Assembly: GCA_031271295.1 (NCBI GenBank)
Contig: JAISVZ010000179.1
Location: 1 to 61,730 of the forward strand
Source: Clostridiales bacterium
GTDB lineage: Bacteria > Bacillota > Clostridia > Lachnospirales > WQUN01
DNA: 61,730 nucleotides
Reading direction: 5' to 3'
Shown: piece after piece, positions 16,441-25,666 of the stretch
How positions within the stretch are numbered: the stretch's first letter is position 1
Layout: each line of letters starts with the position of its first letter
Notes under the pieces: model-generated
What the model was told of the DNA's origin: nothing
The model's database searches: none
The model's input: only the letters and a program-made list of their open reading frames with translations
Position numbers and translations under genes: made by a program

Positions 16441-17235
16441 TTATTTAACAAGTGTTCTTTCGTTAAATACTATCGACGCGCCGTTCTCACTGTAAATACG
16501 CGGCTTTAACTGCTCAAGAACATAATTGTAAACCTGCGAGTTTTCCATAGTTGCGTTTTGGGCTGCGTTTATATACTTTAGCATATCGGTTTTTGGCTTA
16601 GCCTCGTCCGAATGCCCTATGAAAAACGTGTTAAAATCGTACTTATAGGTACGCTTTAGCATTTTAATATATTCCCCAAGCGTTAAGGATTCCTCAAGAA
16701 ACATCCAGCAATGGTCGTTCGCCGAATCCGAATCGAGTAAAACCTTCTTTTCTTTAATTAAAACCCCGATAGAACCCGCCGTATGCGCAGGCATTTCAAT
16801 AATCTCCACCGTTAAAGAACCCAAGTCAAGCTTTTGCGATGTGTCTAACGCCTTAACGCTGCCCGCGCCCGCTTTGGCAAATTCATCAGCGTCGAAGCTT
16901 TCGGGGAATACGAAATTCTCCTCCTCGAAGGATTTTATAATACCCTTTCGAAACGGCGGCGAGGTATGTAATTTGCAAAGCTTGAAATCCTTTTCGTGCA
17001 AAAATACTTCGTTAAACTGGTAAGCGCCGTTAGCGTGGTCAGCATGAGCGTGCCCCAAAATAACCGTAACGGGTTTATCGGTTATTTTTTTAATAACGGC
17101 GGGTAAATCCACCATTCCGTTACCCGTATCAAACAAAACCGCGCGTTTTTCCCCTACTATAAGGTAGCAAAAAACATTGGTTAAATCCTTAATGCTGTAG
17201 AGATAGGGATAAATTTTTCTTACTTTACCGTTCAA
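16441..17235 (-). CDS. Metallo-beta-lactamase-fold hydrolase
   Basis: A 264-residue cytoplasmic enzyme starting with TTG at 17235. That start is supported by AAAGGAGGCGG 7 bases upstream and by overlap with the end of the histidine kinase gene (stop at 17225), which implies translational coupling. The MBL motif is GHAHADHANG (HxHxDH) at about 61-70, with the next ligands His in MPAHTAGSIG and Asp in LLDSDSAND and a late His in FIGHSDE. The substrate is not evident; the set includes thioesterases, lactonases and phosphodiesterases. Coupling to a sensor kinase suggests a linked signal or a shared stimulus, which is inference. Confidence 0.85.
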   Translation of the reverse strand: MNGKVRKIYPYLYSIKDLTNVFCYLIVGEKRAVLFDTGNGMVDLPAVIKKITDKPVTVILGHAHADHANGAYQFNEVFLHEKDFKLCKLHTSPPFRKGIIKSFEEENFVFPESFDADEFAKAGAGSVKALDTSQKLDLGSLTVEIIEMPAHTAGSIGVLIKEKKVLLDSDSANDHCWMFLEESLTLGEYIKMLKRTYKYDFNTFFIGHSDEAKPKTDMLKYINAAQNATMENSQVYNYVLEQLKPRIYSENGASIVFNERTLVK

Positions 17236-20152
17236 AATTACCGCCTCCTTTGGTATTGTTATCGGCTAAAAACTCCGTAAGCGTATTAAAAAGTTTATCA
17301 GTATCTATGGGTTTTGCCAGATGCGAATTCATGCCGGCATCTTTTGCCGCCTCAATATCTTCCTTATAAGCGTTTGCGGTCATAGCCACAATGGGAATTT
17401 TTTCGGCATCGGCGCGTTTAAGGTTTCGTATTGCCTTTGTTGCCTCGTAGCCGTCCATAACCGGCATTTGTATATCCATCAAAATAAGGTGGAAATATCC
17501 CTCCGGCGATTTTTCAAAAATTGAAACGGCTTCCTCTCCGTTTACAGCTTCGGTTGTTTCAATTTCGCAAGGAGATAACAGCTCGGTCATAAGGAAGCGG
17601 TTAACTTCAACATCCTCCGCCAAAAGCAGCCTTTTGCCGGGGAAACTTGCGGCGCAAACGCCCTCCGGCGGTTCGTATTCCGGCATTTTACCCTTTTGCA
17701 TAGTAACCGTAAAATGAAACTTCGTACCCTTACCCGGTTCGCTTTCCGCTTTTATTTCGCCGCCCAACATTTTTATATAGGTTTGGCTTATGGAAAGCCC
17801 AAGCCCGGTACCGCCGTAGAGCTGCGCGATTTTCGCGTTTGCCTGCTCAAACGGTACGAACAGGTTTTTCATTTGCTCCTGTGTCATGCCTATTCCGGTA
17901 TCCGTAACGGAAAACGTAATGGTAACGTCGGTTTCGGATTCGCGCGTTGTTTCGCCCCTAAGCGTAATTTCCCCGCCTTTGCCGGTAAATTTTACGGCGT
18001 TACTTAAAAGGTTTATCAAAACCTGGTTAAGGCGCAGTTTATCCCCTATTACTATAAGGTCTTTCAGGTTATTGGCATCGGAAATAAAGCGGATTTCCTT
18101 TTCGTCGCATCTGTTTGTTATCATGCCCACAACTTCCATAAACGCGTCCATTTCCCTAAACGGTTCGTTTATAAGCGTAAGCTTGCCGGATTCTATTTTC
18201 GACATATCAAGAACATCGTTTAATATACCCATCAAATGCTTCGATGAGGCAATAATTTGCTCGATGTAAGAACTTGCTTTTTCGGTGTTCGTTATTGAGT
18301 TTTTCGCAAGCAGCGACATACCTATAACGGCGTTTAGCGGCGTTCTTATTTCGTGGCTCATACGCGCCAAAAATGCGCCCTTCGCTTCCGACGCTATTTT
18401 TGCCTCTTCGGTTTGCCTGGCAAGTTCACGGCTTAAATTGTTGGTTCGGTTATACATTGTGAAAAAAATCAAAGTTGCGGCTAAAAGCACGAAAATAACC
18501 ATTATTAAAAACAGCGCCTGCTGGCTGGCAAATTTGAGGGAATAGTCAAAAGTCCGGCTTTCCCATTTGGACGCAATTTCCGCCGTATCTATATATTCCT
18601 GCGCTTTATCTATAACAGAGGCAAGAATAGCCTCGTTTTTGTTATAGCCAAAGAGCGAGTCCCCGGGCCAGTTAAAATCCACGTTTATTTTGTAACCGGG
18701 TTTTTCCCGGTAATTAAGCTGAGTTAATAAAATATGCCCGGATGCCATAAGAAGGTCTATTTCGCCGCGCTCCAAAGCGTCCAAAGCGGTGTTATGCGTT
18801 TCGTAGCTTATGGAATCGGTATCGTCCGGGAACCAATCGTAATACATATCTTCGTATCCGGTTTGGGCTATAGTGCCAACCCGCGTCCTATTTACCTGAA
18901 AAATTTTCAAATCCGGAAAACTTTCCTTTGAAATAAGCGCGTAATTTGACGAAGCATACGCCTCGTTAGACCACAGAAACTGCCCCGCGCGCGCATCCGA
19001 ATACAGTAGCTGCGACACAACTGAAATTTCGCCGGAACGAAGTTTTTCCATAATTTCCGCCCATGTTGTATCCTCTGTGGTTTTAATGCTGAATTCCACG
19101 TCCAAAAGCCCGGCGATTTCCCACAAAACATCCTTTGCAATGCCCTGAAAATCCCCCTCGTTCCTGTTGAAAAAACTTATTGGGTAATTGTCCTGTTCAA
19201 GAGCTAAATTTATTTTTTTTCCGGTGGTTTTTAAATGATTTATGTACTGATCCTCCTCGGCTGTTAAGGAACTTTGGAGCTTGAACTTTGCGTATTCATA
19301 ATCAGTTTGTTCGTACATTTCGTAGAGCGTGTCTATCCCGCCCGCTAAAAGATACTTATCCACAACGGATATAATTGGCGCAAGCTCCGCTCGTGCGGTA
19401 GACATGGATACGGGGTTATATATAAGAGAGAACATCTCGTGCGATTTTATGCCTTTGTAAGGCGAAAAATCAGGGTCGCCGACAGTTTCGGCAATTATTG
19501 CGTCAACCTCGCCGTTATAAAGCATGTTAACCAAATCCTCCGTGCTTGAACCCGGCACAGCCTCAAACGATATTTGATAGGAAGATTTAATTTCGTCCGC
19601 GGTTATTGTTCCCGCGAATGTGCCAATCCTCAGCCCTTCCAAATCCGCCTCCCGCGTTATCTCGCGCCTGCTGTCTAAATGATGAATGCTGATTGAACGC
19701 TCCGCAATGGTGCGCGACATGCAGTAGATTTCCCGGCGTTCGTCCGTGGAAGTAAGATCCCCCAAAAAATCCAACTTTTGCGCGTCAAAATCCCGCATAA
19801 TTTCTGACCATGTTGTGTAGTATACGGGCGTAAACTGAGTTTCAAAAATAGATGAGAGATGCTCGCAGAAAGAATAGACAAACCCTCGAAAACTGCCGTC
19901 TGAAAGCATATACGCCTCGCTTTGAAGCGTGTGGCCGTAGGTAAAGGAGCCGCACGTTTGCTTTAAAGCCTCTACGGCGCTAATTTCTTCCTCGGTTATT
20001 CCGGGAATGTCTTTGTAAGTAGTTATATTAATTCGTTGAGATATATGCTCAGGCGCCGCGCCCGCAGCAGAATTAGATGCGCCCGTATTTAGCGCCAAAA
20101 CCGGGGCAAAAAGTAAACAAATAACAATGGCACACGCAAAAAATCGCTTCAT
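17225..20152 (-). CDS. Hybrid histidine kinase with two SBP_bac_3-like sensor domains
   Basis: A 975-residue membrane sensor. It has a signal peptide (MKRFFACAIVICLLFAPVLA) and two extracytoplasmic solute-binding-like domains (about 60-290 and 300-540; the second holds NLALEQDNYPISFFNR). One membrane segment follows (about 545-570, LFLIMVIFVLLAATLIFF). Then come HisKA (MSHEIRTPLNAVIGM, His about 600), HATPase_c (GDKLRLNQVLINLLSNAVKF, DTGIGM, GTGLGLSI) and a receiver (about 840-960; LLLAEDVEVN, LILMDIQMPVMDGYEA, phospho-Asp in LMDIQ). The design is like BvgS/EvgS, where the bound ligand gates the kinase. No separate response regulator lies nearby. A TTGACG/TATAAT promoter precedes it and it is coupled to the MBL hydrolase. 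Confidence 0.92.
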   Translation of the reverse strand: MKRFFACAIVICLLFAPVLALNTGASNSAAGAAPEHISQRINITTYKDIPGITEEEISAVEALKQTCGSFTYGHTLQSEAYMLSDGSFRGFVYSFCEHLSSIFETQFTPVYYTTWSEIMRDFDAQKLDFLGDLTSTDERREIYCMSRTIAERSISIHHLDSRREITREADLEGLRIGTFAGTITADEIKSSYQISFEAVPGSSTEDLVNMLYNGEVDAIIAETVGDPDFSPYKGIKSHEMFSLIYNPVSMSTARAELAPIISVVDKYLLAGGIDTLYEMYEQTDYEYAKFKLQSSLTAEEDQYINHLKTTGKKINLALEQDNYPISFFNRNEGDFQGIAKDVLWEIAGLLDVEFSIKTTEDTTWAEIMEKLRSGEISVVSQLLYSDARAGQFLWSNEAYASSNYALISKESFPDLKIFQVNRTRVGTIAQTGYEDMYYDWFPDDTDSISYETHNTALDALERGEIDLLMASGHILLTQLNYREKPGYKINVDFNWPGDSLFGYNKNEAILASVIDKAQEYIDTAEIASKWESRTFDYSLKFASQQALFLIMVIFVLLAATLIFFTMYNRTNNLSRELARQTEEAKIASEAKGAFLARMSHEIRTPLNAVIGMSLLAKNSITNTEKASSYIEQIIASSKHLMGILNDVLDMSKIESGKLTLINEPFREMDAFMEVVGMITNRCDEKEIRFISDANNLKDLIVIGDKLRLNQVLINLLSNAVKFTGKGGEITLRGETTRESETDVTITFSVTDTGIGMTQEQMKNLFVPFEQANAKIAQLYGGTGLGLSISQTYIKMLGGEIKAESEPGKGTKFHFTVTMQKGKMPEYEPPEGVCAASFPGKRLLLAEDVEVNRFLMTELLSPCEIETTEAVNGEEAVSIFEKSPEGYFHLILMDIQMPVMDGYEATKAIRNLKRADAEKIPIVAMTANAYKEDIEAAKDAGMNSHLAKPIDTDKLFNTLTEFLADNNTKGGGNFER

Positions 20153-20196
20153 GGCAATCTTCCTAACTGAAGTCTCGGCATCGGTAAGTTCAATTA

Positions 20197-20225
20197 ATTA
20201 TAGCTTCACGGCGAAATTGCGTCAA
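20197..20225 (-). promoter_or_regulatory. Promoter for SBP-histidine kinase operon
   Basis: Minus strand: TTGACG (20225-20220), 17-base spacer, TATAAT (20202-20197). The -35 box abuts the stop codon of the FAD oxidoreductase gene. Confidence 0.8.
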
Positions 20226-21878
20226 TTAGATTATGGAGAGAATTGCCTCGGCGCATTTAATTCCGTCCGCCGCAGACGATACTATGCCTCCCGCGTGCCC
20301 GCACCCTTCGCCGCACGGATAAACGCCCAATATATTCGAACACAGATTATCGCCGCGTAAAACCGAAACTGGAGACGAACTCCTTGTTTCTATACCGGTA
20401 AGAACGGCGTCGTTTTGCGCAAAACCGCGAAGCTTTTCATCCATTTTAAGAATTGCCTCGCCAATATTATCCAGGAATTTTTCATTAAAAAAATCATACA
20501 TATTTACCGGCGTAACCCCCGGTTTGAAGCTTGGCGTAACACCCCCGAAGGATTCGGTTTTAACTTTATTTAAAAAATCCCCAAATTTTTGTGCGGGCGC
20601 AAAATAATTTCCGCCTCCCGCTTTAAACGCCGCTTTTTCAAATTCGCGCTGAAAAGCTATTCCCGACAATGGGGAATTGCCGCCAAAATCATCAGGCGTA
20701 ACAGAAATTAAAACCGCCGAATTAGAATTTTCGGCGCTGCGTAAATAGCGGCTCATACCGTTTACCGCTAAATATCCCGCCTCCGAAACAGAGGGAACCA
20801 CAAACCCGCCGGGACACATGCAAAAGGTATACGCTCCCCTGCCGTTTGAAAGTTTTACCGCAAGCTTATAATCCGCAGCGGGAAGCTGTTTATGGAACCG
20901 TCCGTACTGAAGCTGGTTTATAAATTCGCGCTTGTGTTCAAAACGCATTCCCACGGAAAAGCTTTTTGGCTTCATAGAAATTCCCGTATCATGAAGCATT
21001 TGCAAAGTGTCGCGCGCGCTGTGGCCTATTGCCAAAACAACGGCATCCGTTTCAAGAAAATATTCACTGTTGGCGTTTTTTACCCAAACTCCTGAAACGG
21101 CGGTTTGTTTGCTTGGCAGCACAACGGTTTCAATTCTATCCAGCCTATTAAAAAAGCGAACCTCTCCGCCTGACCTTTCAATTTCCCCGCGCATATTTTT
21201 AACCGTTTTCGCGAGGTAATCCGTTCCGATATGAGGCTTCGACTCGTATAAAATTTCCGGCGGCGCTCCAAATGCAGCAAATGTTTGTAAAATGTACGGG
21301 ATTCTTTTATCGTTTGTTGCGCAGGTAAGCTTGCCGTCGGAAAAAGTGCCCGCGCCGCCTTCGCCGAAAAGGACATTGGAATTTTCGTTAAACAAACCCG
21401 CCGAAAGGAAATTTGAAATATCTTTTAGCCGCGTATCGGCATCCGCTCCGCGTTCTAAAACTATTGGGGCGCAGCCGGCCTTCGAAAGTTCCAGTGCGCA
21501 AAAAAGCCCGGCAGGGCCGCTGCCTGCAATTACAGGGCGGTGTTTTAGCGCGGGTTTTGCCTTCGCCGACGCCTCAAATGCGCTTACGCAGCCATTTTCT
21601 GCGGGTTTTGTTTTACCCGCCGCAAACGGACTGTTGAAATTATCCTGCGCTATCCTGGTAACGTTCGGCAGTTTAATATACCTATCTTCGTTAGCTGTAT
21701 TTAGCGAAACGCTGTAAACATAGCGAATATCGCGCTTATCCCGCGCGTCTATAGATTTTTTTCTGATATGAAAATTTTTGAAATTTTTAATGTCCGCCTT
21801 AAGCAGTTTGGATATTTTTATTTTGATATCCTCTTCTGTGTGCTCAATTTTCATTTTTATGTTGGATACTATTATCAT
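20226..21878 (-). CDS. FAD-dependent oxidoreductase (COG2509-like)
   Basis: The start is the ATG at 21878 (MIIVSNIKMKIEHTEED), with GAGGGG upstream. The 550-residue flavoprotein has a short alpha/beta N-terminal domain (to about 110), then the dinucleotide-binding motif AGSGPAGLFCALELSKAG with acidic strand end VLERG, and later AVVLAIGHSARDT. The end reads GVYPCGEGCGHAGGIVSSAADG, the FAD-binding ATG-like motif of this family. A Cys-rich spot (FCMCPGGFVV) is typical. These proteins are annotated as uncharacterised FAD-utilising dehydrogenases; the electron donor and substrate are not known. Confidence 0.88.
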   Translation of the reverse strand: MIIVSNIKMKIEHTEEDIKIKISKLLKADIKNFKNFHIRKKSIDARDKRDIRYVYSVSLNTANEDRYIKLPNVTRIAQDNFNSPFAAGKTKPAENGCVSAFEASAKAKPALKHRPVIAGSGPAGLFCALELSKAGCAPIVLERGADADTRLKDISNFLSAGLFNENSNVLFGEGGAGTFSDGKLTCATNDKRIPYILQTFAAFGAPPEILYESKPHIGTDYLAKTVKNMRGEIERSGGEVRFFNRLDRIETVVLPSKQTAVSGVWVKNANSEYFLETDAVVLAIGHSARDTLQMLHDTGISMKPKSFSVGMRFEHKREFINQLQYGRFHKQLPAADYKLAVKLSNGRGAYTFCMCPGGFVVPSVSEAGYLAVNGMSRYLRSAENSNSAVLISVTPDDFGGNSPLSGIAFQREFEKAAFKAGGGNYFAPAQKFGDFLNKVKTESFGGVTPSFKPGVTPVNMYDFFNEKFLDNIGEAILKMDEKLRGFAQNDAVLTGIETRSSSPVSVLRGDNLCSNILGVYPCGEGCGHAGGIVSSAADGIKCAEAILSII

Positions 21879-21900
21879 AAATAAACCCCTCGCAAAAACC

Positions 21901-21928
21901 TTGACATTACAATTAATAAACTTATAAT
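21901..21928 (+). promoter_or_regulatory. Promoter for pfp
   Basis: TTGACA (21901-21906), 16-base spacer, TATAAT (21923-21928): a full consensus pair. The leader to the TTG start at 22074 is about 140 bases. Confidence 0.8.
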
Positions 21929-22073
21929 ACAAATGTTGAAGTAATTTGCAGTTTACCACAGCGGAATTTTCGCTTCAAGGCATAAAAGAAAAATAAGTTA
22001 TGCAAGTTGTTTTTCGTTAATTGCCAAGCCAAGCGGACGCGCATATCAAAAATTTATTCTGGAGGGATTTGTT

Positions 22074-23285
22074 TTGGGCAAGAATTTTTTATACGGTCAG
22101 TCAGGAGGGCCAACTTCTGTAATAAACGCGAGTTTCTACGGAACAATTAAAAAAGCTTACGAAATCGGCAGCGGCAAAGTGTACGGAATGATAAACGGTA
22201 TCGAGGGCTTTTTAAAAGGCAAGGAAATGGACATGCAGGATTTTTATAAAAGCGGCGAGTATGAGCTTTTAAAAAACACTCCGGCATCGTATTTGGGTAC
22301 GTGCAGGTTTAAACTGCCCAACGATATTAACGACCCTGTGTTTGAGGAAATTTTCAAAAGGTTTGAAAAACTCGATATCGGGTATGTGTTTTATAACGGC
22401 GGGAACGATTCAATGGATACAACCGATAAACTGAGCCGTTACGCGGCAAAAATCGGTTCCGATATTAAAGTTATTGGTATTCCCAAAACTATAGATAACG
22501 ACCTGATTCTTACAGACCATACCCCCGGCTTCGGTTCGGCGGCTAAATTCGTTGCATCCACAATACGCGAGGTTGTGCTTGATACCAGGGTATACGATAA
22601 AAGCGCGGTAACCGTGGTTGAAATAATGGGCAGGCACGCGGGCTGGCTTGCTGCTTCGGCGGTTTTGGCGCGTAAATACAGCGAGGATAACCCAAGCCTT
22701 ATATATGTGCCGGAGGTTGTTTTCAGCTATGAAAAATTCGAATCGGACATCGCCAAAAAGCTTGAGAAAAGTAAAGCGGTTGTAGTTGCGCTTTCCGAAG
22801 GCGTGGCATTTGCCGACGGCAGGCTTATATGCGAGGACGAAACCACACAGGTGGACAGCTTCGGGCATAAGAGCTTAAGCGGTAGCGGCCAAATTCTGTG
22901 CGACTTTATAAACAAAAGGTTTAACATTAAACCAAGGCAAATAGAGTTTAGCTTAATTCAGCGCGCCGCAGCGAAAAACGCGTCCTTAACCGATGTTAAC
23001 GAAGCAATTTTAGCGGGCGAATGCGCGGTAGAAGCCGCCGTGAAGGGCGAAACCGCAAAGATGGTAGCGTTTAAAAGAGTTTCCGATTCGCCGTACAAAA
23101 TGGAATGTACGCTGGTACCGGCGGCGGATGTGTGCAATTACGAGAAAAATATTCCGCTGGAATGGATAGACGCCACGAATTCGGACATAAAAGACGAGTA
23201 TATTAAATACGCAACACCGCTCATTGAGGGCGAGCCGGAACTTAAATATGAAAATGGTTTGCCGGTGTTTGCCTACAGAAAATAA
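22074..23285 (+). CDS. pfp: PPi-dependent 6-phosphofructokinase
   Basis: Phosphorylates fructose 6-phosphate reversibly, using pyrophosphate. It starts with TTG at 22074, 7 bases after GGAGGG. The 403-residue protein has the glycine-rich start (YGQSGGPTSVINAS). In place of the ATP-type GGDGS it has NGGNDSMDT; Asp or similar at this point is the PPi-type mark. Further motifs are GIPKTIDNDL (catalytic), MGRHAGWLAA (substrate site) and LSEGVAFADG. It is about 80 residues longer than ATP-PFKs, as is usual for this clade. It has its own promoter and terminator, and no glycolytic neighbours. Confidence 0.9.
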   Translation: MGKNFLYGQSGGPTSVINASFYGTIKKAYEIGSGKVYGMINGIEGFLKGKEMDMQDFYKSGEYELLKNTPASYLGTCRFKLPNDINDPVFEEIFKRFEKLDIGYVFYNGGNDSMDTTDKLSRYAAKIGSDIKVIGIPKTIDNDLILTDHTPGFGSAAKFVASTIREVVLDTRVYDKSAVTVVEIMGRHAGWLAASAVLARKYSEDNPSLIYVPEVVFSYEKFESDIAKKLEKSKAVVVALSEGVAFADGRLICEDETTQVDSFGHKSLSGSGQILCDFINKRFNIKPRQIEFSLIQRAAAKNASLTDVNEAILAGECAVEAAVKGETAKMVAFKRVSDSPYKMECTLVPAADVCNYEKNIPLEWIDATNSDIKDEYIKYATPLIEGEPELKYENGLPVFAYRK

Positions 23286-23297
23286 ATTTGTTTGTTT

Positions 23298-23337
23298 AAA
23301 CCCCCTTTCGGATTTATGTATCCGAAAAGGGGGTTTT
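23298..23337 (+). terminator. Rho-independent terminator after pfp
   Basis: AAACCCCCTTTCGGAT pairs with ATCCGAAAAGGGGGTTT around a short loop, followed by T5. Confidence 0.9.
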
Positions 23338-23364
23338 TAGTTAGCGTGAGAAGTAACCGAAAAG

Positions 23365-23393
23365 TTGCCTATGCGAGAAAAATCTGCTATAAT
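23365..23393 (+). promoter_or_regulatory. Promoter for telA
   Basis: TTGCCT (23365-23370), 17-base spacer, TATAAT (23388-23393). A weak copy of the GTGTGAACAGTAAC motif (CGTGAGAAGTAACC) lies just upstream at 23345-23358. Confidence 0.75.
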
Positions 23394-23448
23394 GCGCTAA
23401 AAATTAATTGCGGGTAAACGCAAAATATTACCGGAAAGGAAAATTGCC

Positions 23449-24597
23449 ATGGGAGATATAACCCTCACGTTCGCAGAGGATAGCACCGCCGAAAACACCG
23501 CCGCCGCTAAAGGAGGAACCTCCTTAAACCTGAGCACCGGGCAGATGGAGAATAATTCGCTTACGCTTTCAAGCCTTAACGAAGCGGAGCAGCAGTCCGT
23601 AAAGGATTTTGTTAAGCAAATTAATATTGAGGACAGTAACGCCGTTGTAGCCTACGGGTCGTCCGCGCAAAAAAAGATTGCGGATTTTTCCGATACGGTT
23701 CTTAAAAACGTTAGGTCAAGGGATCTTGGCGAGGCCGGGCAGCTTTTATCCGGCTTGGTTGTGGAAATTCAAAATTTCGATTCCATAGGCGAGGAAAAGA
23801 AGGGTATATTCGCTCTTATGGCAAACGCTAAAAAAACTGTGGATAAAATGGTTGCATCTTATTCAAAGGTAGAGGTTAACGTTGAAAAAATTACCGAATC
23901 TCTTGAACACCACAGGCGTCAGCTTTTAAAGGATATTGCCATTTACGATTCTATGTTCGAAAACAACTACAACTATTTTAAAGAACTTAATATGTACATA
24001 ATTGCGGGAAAAGAAAAACTCCGCGAGGTTGAAGAGGTTACAATTCCGCAGCTTAGGGCAAAAGCGGAAAGCTCTAACGACGAGATTGACGCGCAAAAGC
24101 TTAACGACGTTTTAAACGCGCAAAACCGTTTCGAGAAAAAAATCCACGACCTGCTTTTAAGCCGCACAATATCGCTTCAAATGGCGCCTCAAATCAGGCT
24201 TGTGCAAAACAACAACTCCCAGCTTGTGGACAAAATTCAATCCACAATAGTTAATTCCATACCGCTGTGGAAAAACCAAATAGTTATTGCCCTTGGGCTT
24301 GCTCACTCCAAACAGGCGCTTGAAACTCAAAAGCAGGTTACGAGCATGACCAACGAACTGCTTAAGAAAAACAGCGAAATGCTAAAAGCCGGGTCTATCG
24401 AAATTGCGAGGGAATCGGAAAAGGGTATTGTGGAAATTGAAACCGTTCAAAAAACAAATAAGGATTTAATTGAAACAATTAAAACCGTTTTGGAAATTCA
24501 GCAAAAGGGAAGCGAAGCGCGGCACGCGGCGGAAATTGAGCTTGGCAAAATTGAGGATGAGTTAAAGCAGGCGCTGATTGAAACAAAGCGTAAGTAA
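23449..24597 (+). CDS. telA: TelA/XpaC-like toxic-anion resistance protein
   Basis: A 382-residue, mostly alpha-helical and highly charged protein matching the TelA family. Motifs include VVAYGSSAQKKIADFSD, GEEKKGIFALMANAKKTVDK and IYDSMFENNYNYFKELNMYI, then LDKIQSTIVNSIPLWKNQIV-like text and a long coiled-coil end (ALETQKQVTSMTNELLKKN). The family was named for tellurite resistance; its molecular role is unknown, and it often travels with TerB or TerD-type proteins. Here a TerB_N/TerB_C gene lies 16 kb away on the other strand. The N-terminal 50 residues are low complexity. GGAAAGGAAAATTGCC precedes the ATG. Confidence 0.88.
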   Translation: MGDITLTFAEDSTAENTAAAKGGTSLNLSTGQMENNSLTLSSLNEAEQQSVKDFVKQINIEDSNAVVAYGSSAQKKIADFSDTVLKNVRSRDLGEAGQLLSGLVVEIQNFDSIGEEKKGIFALMANAKKTVDKMVASYSKVEVNVEKITESLEHHRRQLLKDIAIYDSMFENNYNYFKELNMYIIAGKEKLREVEEVTIPQLRAKAESSNDEIDAQKLNDVLNAQNRFEKKIHDLLLSRTISLQMAPQIRLVQNNNSQLVDKIQSTIVNSIPLWKNQIVIALGLAHSKQALETQKQVTSMTNELLKKNSEMLKAGSIEIARESEKGIVEIETVQKTNKDLIETIKTVLEIQQKGSEARHAAEIELGKIEDELKQALIETKRK

Positions 24598-24681
24598 ATA
24601 GCAAAGCTTTGCGTTTGAAAGCGCCGGTAAAGAGCAAAAATCCGCGTTCGAAAAGGCCGGTATAAACATGAAAGTGAAACT

Positions 24682-25635
24682 ATGAACTTAAAAAACGAAA
24701 TTGAAAAATTCGCTGAGTTAAACGGCTGTATCGCCGGAATTTGCCGGGCTGATAAGTTTGACGGCGGCGTTTTTGAAATGCTGCAAAACACCGTTACGCC
24801 GTTTGTAAAATACAGTGCCGAGCAAAGAACAAACCCAAAGCTTGCAATGGAAAACGCTGAAAGTATAATAGTTGCGGGGCTAAGTTACAACAAAAAAGTA
24901 CCTTCATACGCAGGCGAATTTTCCGCCGAAGCTCTGCCCGGCAGCGTTTTGCGCGGAAAATTCTCGCTTTCGGCTTGCGGGGCGGATTATCACATTACCG
25001 TTAAAGCGTTGCTGCTTAACTTGGCGCGGCATTTGTCCCGGTTTACAACTTTCGATTATAAAATTTTTGTGGATACCGGCCCCCTTATAGAACGCGAAAT
25101 TTTATACCGCTGCGGGCTTTGTTGGCGCGGCAAAAATTTCAGCGCTGTCTCAAACGATATAGGTTCAATGTTTAACTGCGGCTATATGCTAACAAACCTT
25201 AAATTCGGTTTTCCCGAAACAGCGCAAAACCCGCAAACCTCCGAAATTAATTCGCGCTGCGGAAACTGCCGTCTTTGCGTTAAAGCCTGCCCAACCGGCG
25301 CTTTAACCGAAAACAGTTTTAACTATGAAAAGTGCGTTTCTTACCTTACGCAAAAAAAAGGCTCCCTTACTGAAAAAGAGGAGTCTCTTTTGGGTGTTAA
25401 TCTTTACGGGTGCGATATATGCCAGCTTGTGTGCCCGTATAACAAGGGGAAGGAAACCGGCGAAGTAACAGATGCGGACGAAATTTATCCGCGTCTCAGG
25501 GATATTTTGGCGCTTACCAAAAAGGAATTTACCGAAAAATATTCGCAGTCCGTTTTTTATTATAAGGGTCTGGGCATTTTGAAGCGAAACGCCGAAATTG
25601 CGTTAAGGAATTTAAATAAGAGCGAAACACCGTAA
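24682..25635 (+). CDS. queG: Epoxyqueuosine reductase
   Basis: Reduces epoxyqueuosine to queuosine in tRNA, using cobalamin and iron-sulfur clusters. The 317-residue protein has two ferredoxin-type clusters: CGNCRLCVKACPTGA at about 196-210, then later Cys residues (KCVSYL, and CDICQLVCPYN at about 250-260). An upstream catalytic region (NYLSDYR-like VAGLSYNKK, VDTGPLIEREI with the family's Asp and Glu) completes it. It is shorter than E. coli QueG (379) at the C-terminus, as in many Clostridia, which lack the HEAT-like tail. The ATG overlaps the TGA of a tiny upstream frame (ATGA). The 80-base gap after telA contains an imperfect 33-base duplication. The start site is weak and may depend on coupling. 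Confidence 0.88.
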   Translation: MNLKNEIEKFAELNGCIAGICRADKFDGGVFEMLQNTVTPFVKYSAEQRTNPKLAMENAESIIVAGLSYNKKVPSYAGEFSAEALPGSVLRGKFSLSACGADYHITVKALLLNLARHLSRFTTFDYKIFVDTGPLIEREILYRCGLCWRGKNFSAVSNDIGSMFNCGYMLTNLKFGFPETAQNPQTSEINSRCGNCRLCVKACPTGALTENSFNYEKCVSYLTQKKGSLTEKEESLLGVNLYGCDICQLVCPYNKGKETGEVTDADEIYPRLRDILALTKKEFTEKYSQSVFYYKGLGILKRNAEIALRNLNKSETP

Positions 25636-25666
25636 TTTTCGCCTGCGGCATAACCAAGGAGGTTTT

